This document shows, one piece after another, positions 63,465-64,000 of a stretch of DNA of 64,000 nt. Every line of letters starts with the position of its first letter. Positions within the stretch are counted from its first letter, which is position 1. Source of the stretch: JBBSUQ01 sp964389755 (lineage in GTDB: Bacteria > Bacteroidota > Bacteroidia > Flavobacteriales_D > Crocinitomicaceae); contig CAYMEW010000022.1 of assembly GCA_964389755.1 (NCBI GenBank), positions 10,835 through 74,834 on the forward strand, read 5' to 3'. Under the pieces are notes generated by a model, which did no database searches, had not been told where the DNA came from, and saw only the letters and a list, made by a program, of their open reading frames with translations. Position numbers and translations under genes: made by a program.

Positions 63465-63986
63465 TCAATAGTAAAAAAATGAAAATTTCCCGTTGGTAAT
63501 GTATAATAGTGAATCGGGACAATCCGGATTGCGCAAAGTCATCGAAAAGGTTCCTTTCATGTGGTGTTCCTGCTGGTTCCAGTAAGTTAAGTTAAATGAG
63601 CCGGGATTTAGTGTATCTGCGAAGTAGCTATTGCAATCAGAAGAACTATAATCATAAAACAGTTTTAAATGACCATTTCCTGTAGCCATTTCAAATGAAC
63701 CAGGTTTATCAATCTCATGAACATACATTTTTATTTCCTGAACTAATACCCCTGTATTTTTTAAAACCTGTAAATTGAGATATCCGTCTGTTACGTTAAA
63801 TTGAGCATAAATATCTGGATTTTCCTGACTGCTTTGTGCATCCGAATAAGCCTCCCAAAACTCCCCATTCACGTAACAGGTAAAATAATCTCCCTGCTCA
63901 TCGTCAGCCGTGCCGGGCTTATCCTTCTTACAGGAAGAACTGAACAGCACAAAGCAGAGGAGGGAATAAATTGCGATTTTTTTCAT
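63465..63986 (-). CDS. Lipoprotein, tandem paralogue 2
   Basis: A 173-residue lipoprotein. The signal peptide and the first 50 residues differ from paralogue 1 at only two positions. The last 50 residues are also almost the same (LTYWNQQEHHMKGTFSMTLR). The central part (about 52-120) is strongly different (for example GYLNLQVLKNTGVLVQEIKM). The start codon is 14 bp from the window edge, so its promoter is not visible. Confidence 0.8.
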   Translation of the reverse strand: MKKIAIYSLLCFVLFSSSCKKDKPGTADDEQGDYFTCYVNGEFWEAYSDAQSSQENPDIYAQFNVTDGYLNLQVLKNTGVLVQEIKMYVHEIDKPGSFEMATGNGHLKLFYDYSSSDCNSYFADTLNPGSFNLTYWNQQEHHMKGTFSMTLRNPDCPDSLLYITNGKFSFFYY

Positions 63987-64000
63987 GACCGGTCGTTTTT

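Noticed and set aside
1..64000. tRNA, rRNA, insertion sequences, integrase or attachment sites
   Set aside because: Read by eye on both strands, no cloverleaf-like TTCRANYC context outside genes, no transposase frames and no terminal inverted repeats were found. A tool such as tRNAscan could still find one.

Overview
The window is a chromosomal segment of a member of the Bacteroidota, most likely Flavobacteriales. A Crocinitomicaceae/Fluviicola-like identity is my best guess, not proven. The evidence is: several proteins with type IX secretion (T9SS) C-terminal sorting domains, a PorP/SprF-family protein, a TonB receptor with a carboxypeptidase-regulatory-like N-terminus, an HU-like/SPOR protein, and Bacteroidota-type promoters with a -7 box TAnnTTTG close to start codons. 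I see no rRNA, tRNA, insertion sequence, prophage or CRISPR array. The only assembly defect is a run of exactly 100 N at 52116-52215.

Layout. 1-4.1 kb: a truncated membrane protein, a Ppx/GppA phosphatase, an AsmA-like protein with an orphan receiver protein, and an outer-membrane barrel. 4.5-7.8 kb: a 50-residue membrane protein, an MscS channel, topoisomerase IB and a YihY/BrkB protein. 7.9-12.6 kb: a tetR-tolC-emrA-emrB drug-efflux operon with a palindrome over its promoter. 12.7-20.3 kb: a DUF748-like protein, a Ser/Asn/Asp-rich T9SS cargo protein, a dps-mscS pair and a sigma-54 activator. 20.3-29.5 kb: a small barrel protein, a lamin-tail secreted protein, asd, a SUFU-domain protein, DUF2911, DUF6495-like, dxr, DUF2891 and a BlaI-type repressor. 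29.5-38.5 kb: a secreted C1 peptidase, an HU-like/SPOR protein, kdsB, a TonB receptor, dprA and ppiD.

38.6-64 kb is dominated by cell-surface genes. It holds a 1614-residue barrel protein carrying 13 Ig-like repeats, then a gliding-type C-terminal-domain protein overlapping porP/sprF and followed by an OmpA-like lipoprotein. After uvrC comes a three-gene set: a small T9SS protein, a small barrel, and a collagen-like protein ending in a peptidase-S74/tail-fibre chaperone domain. Next are an AlgI/AlgX-type O-acetylation pair, kynureninase, a 1629-residue T9SS protein with a lipase-like domain and a beta-helix, and two tandem paralogous lipoproteins.

The housekeeping genes (asd, dxr, kdsB, uvrC, dprA, ppiD, kynU) are interspersed with the envelope genes. 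Rho-independent terminators separate many units. The best candidates for under-described biology are the collagen/S74 surface-fibre cassette (49964-53639), the barrel-plus-Ig-repeat protein (38660-43504), and the lipase/beta-helix T9SS protein (57908-62797). None can be called a new system from sequence alone.
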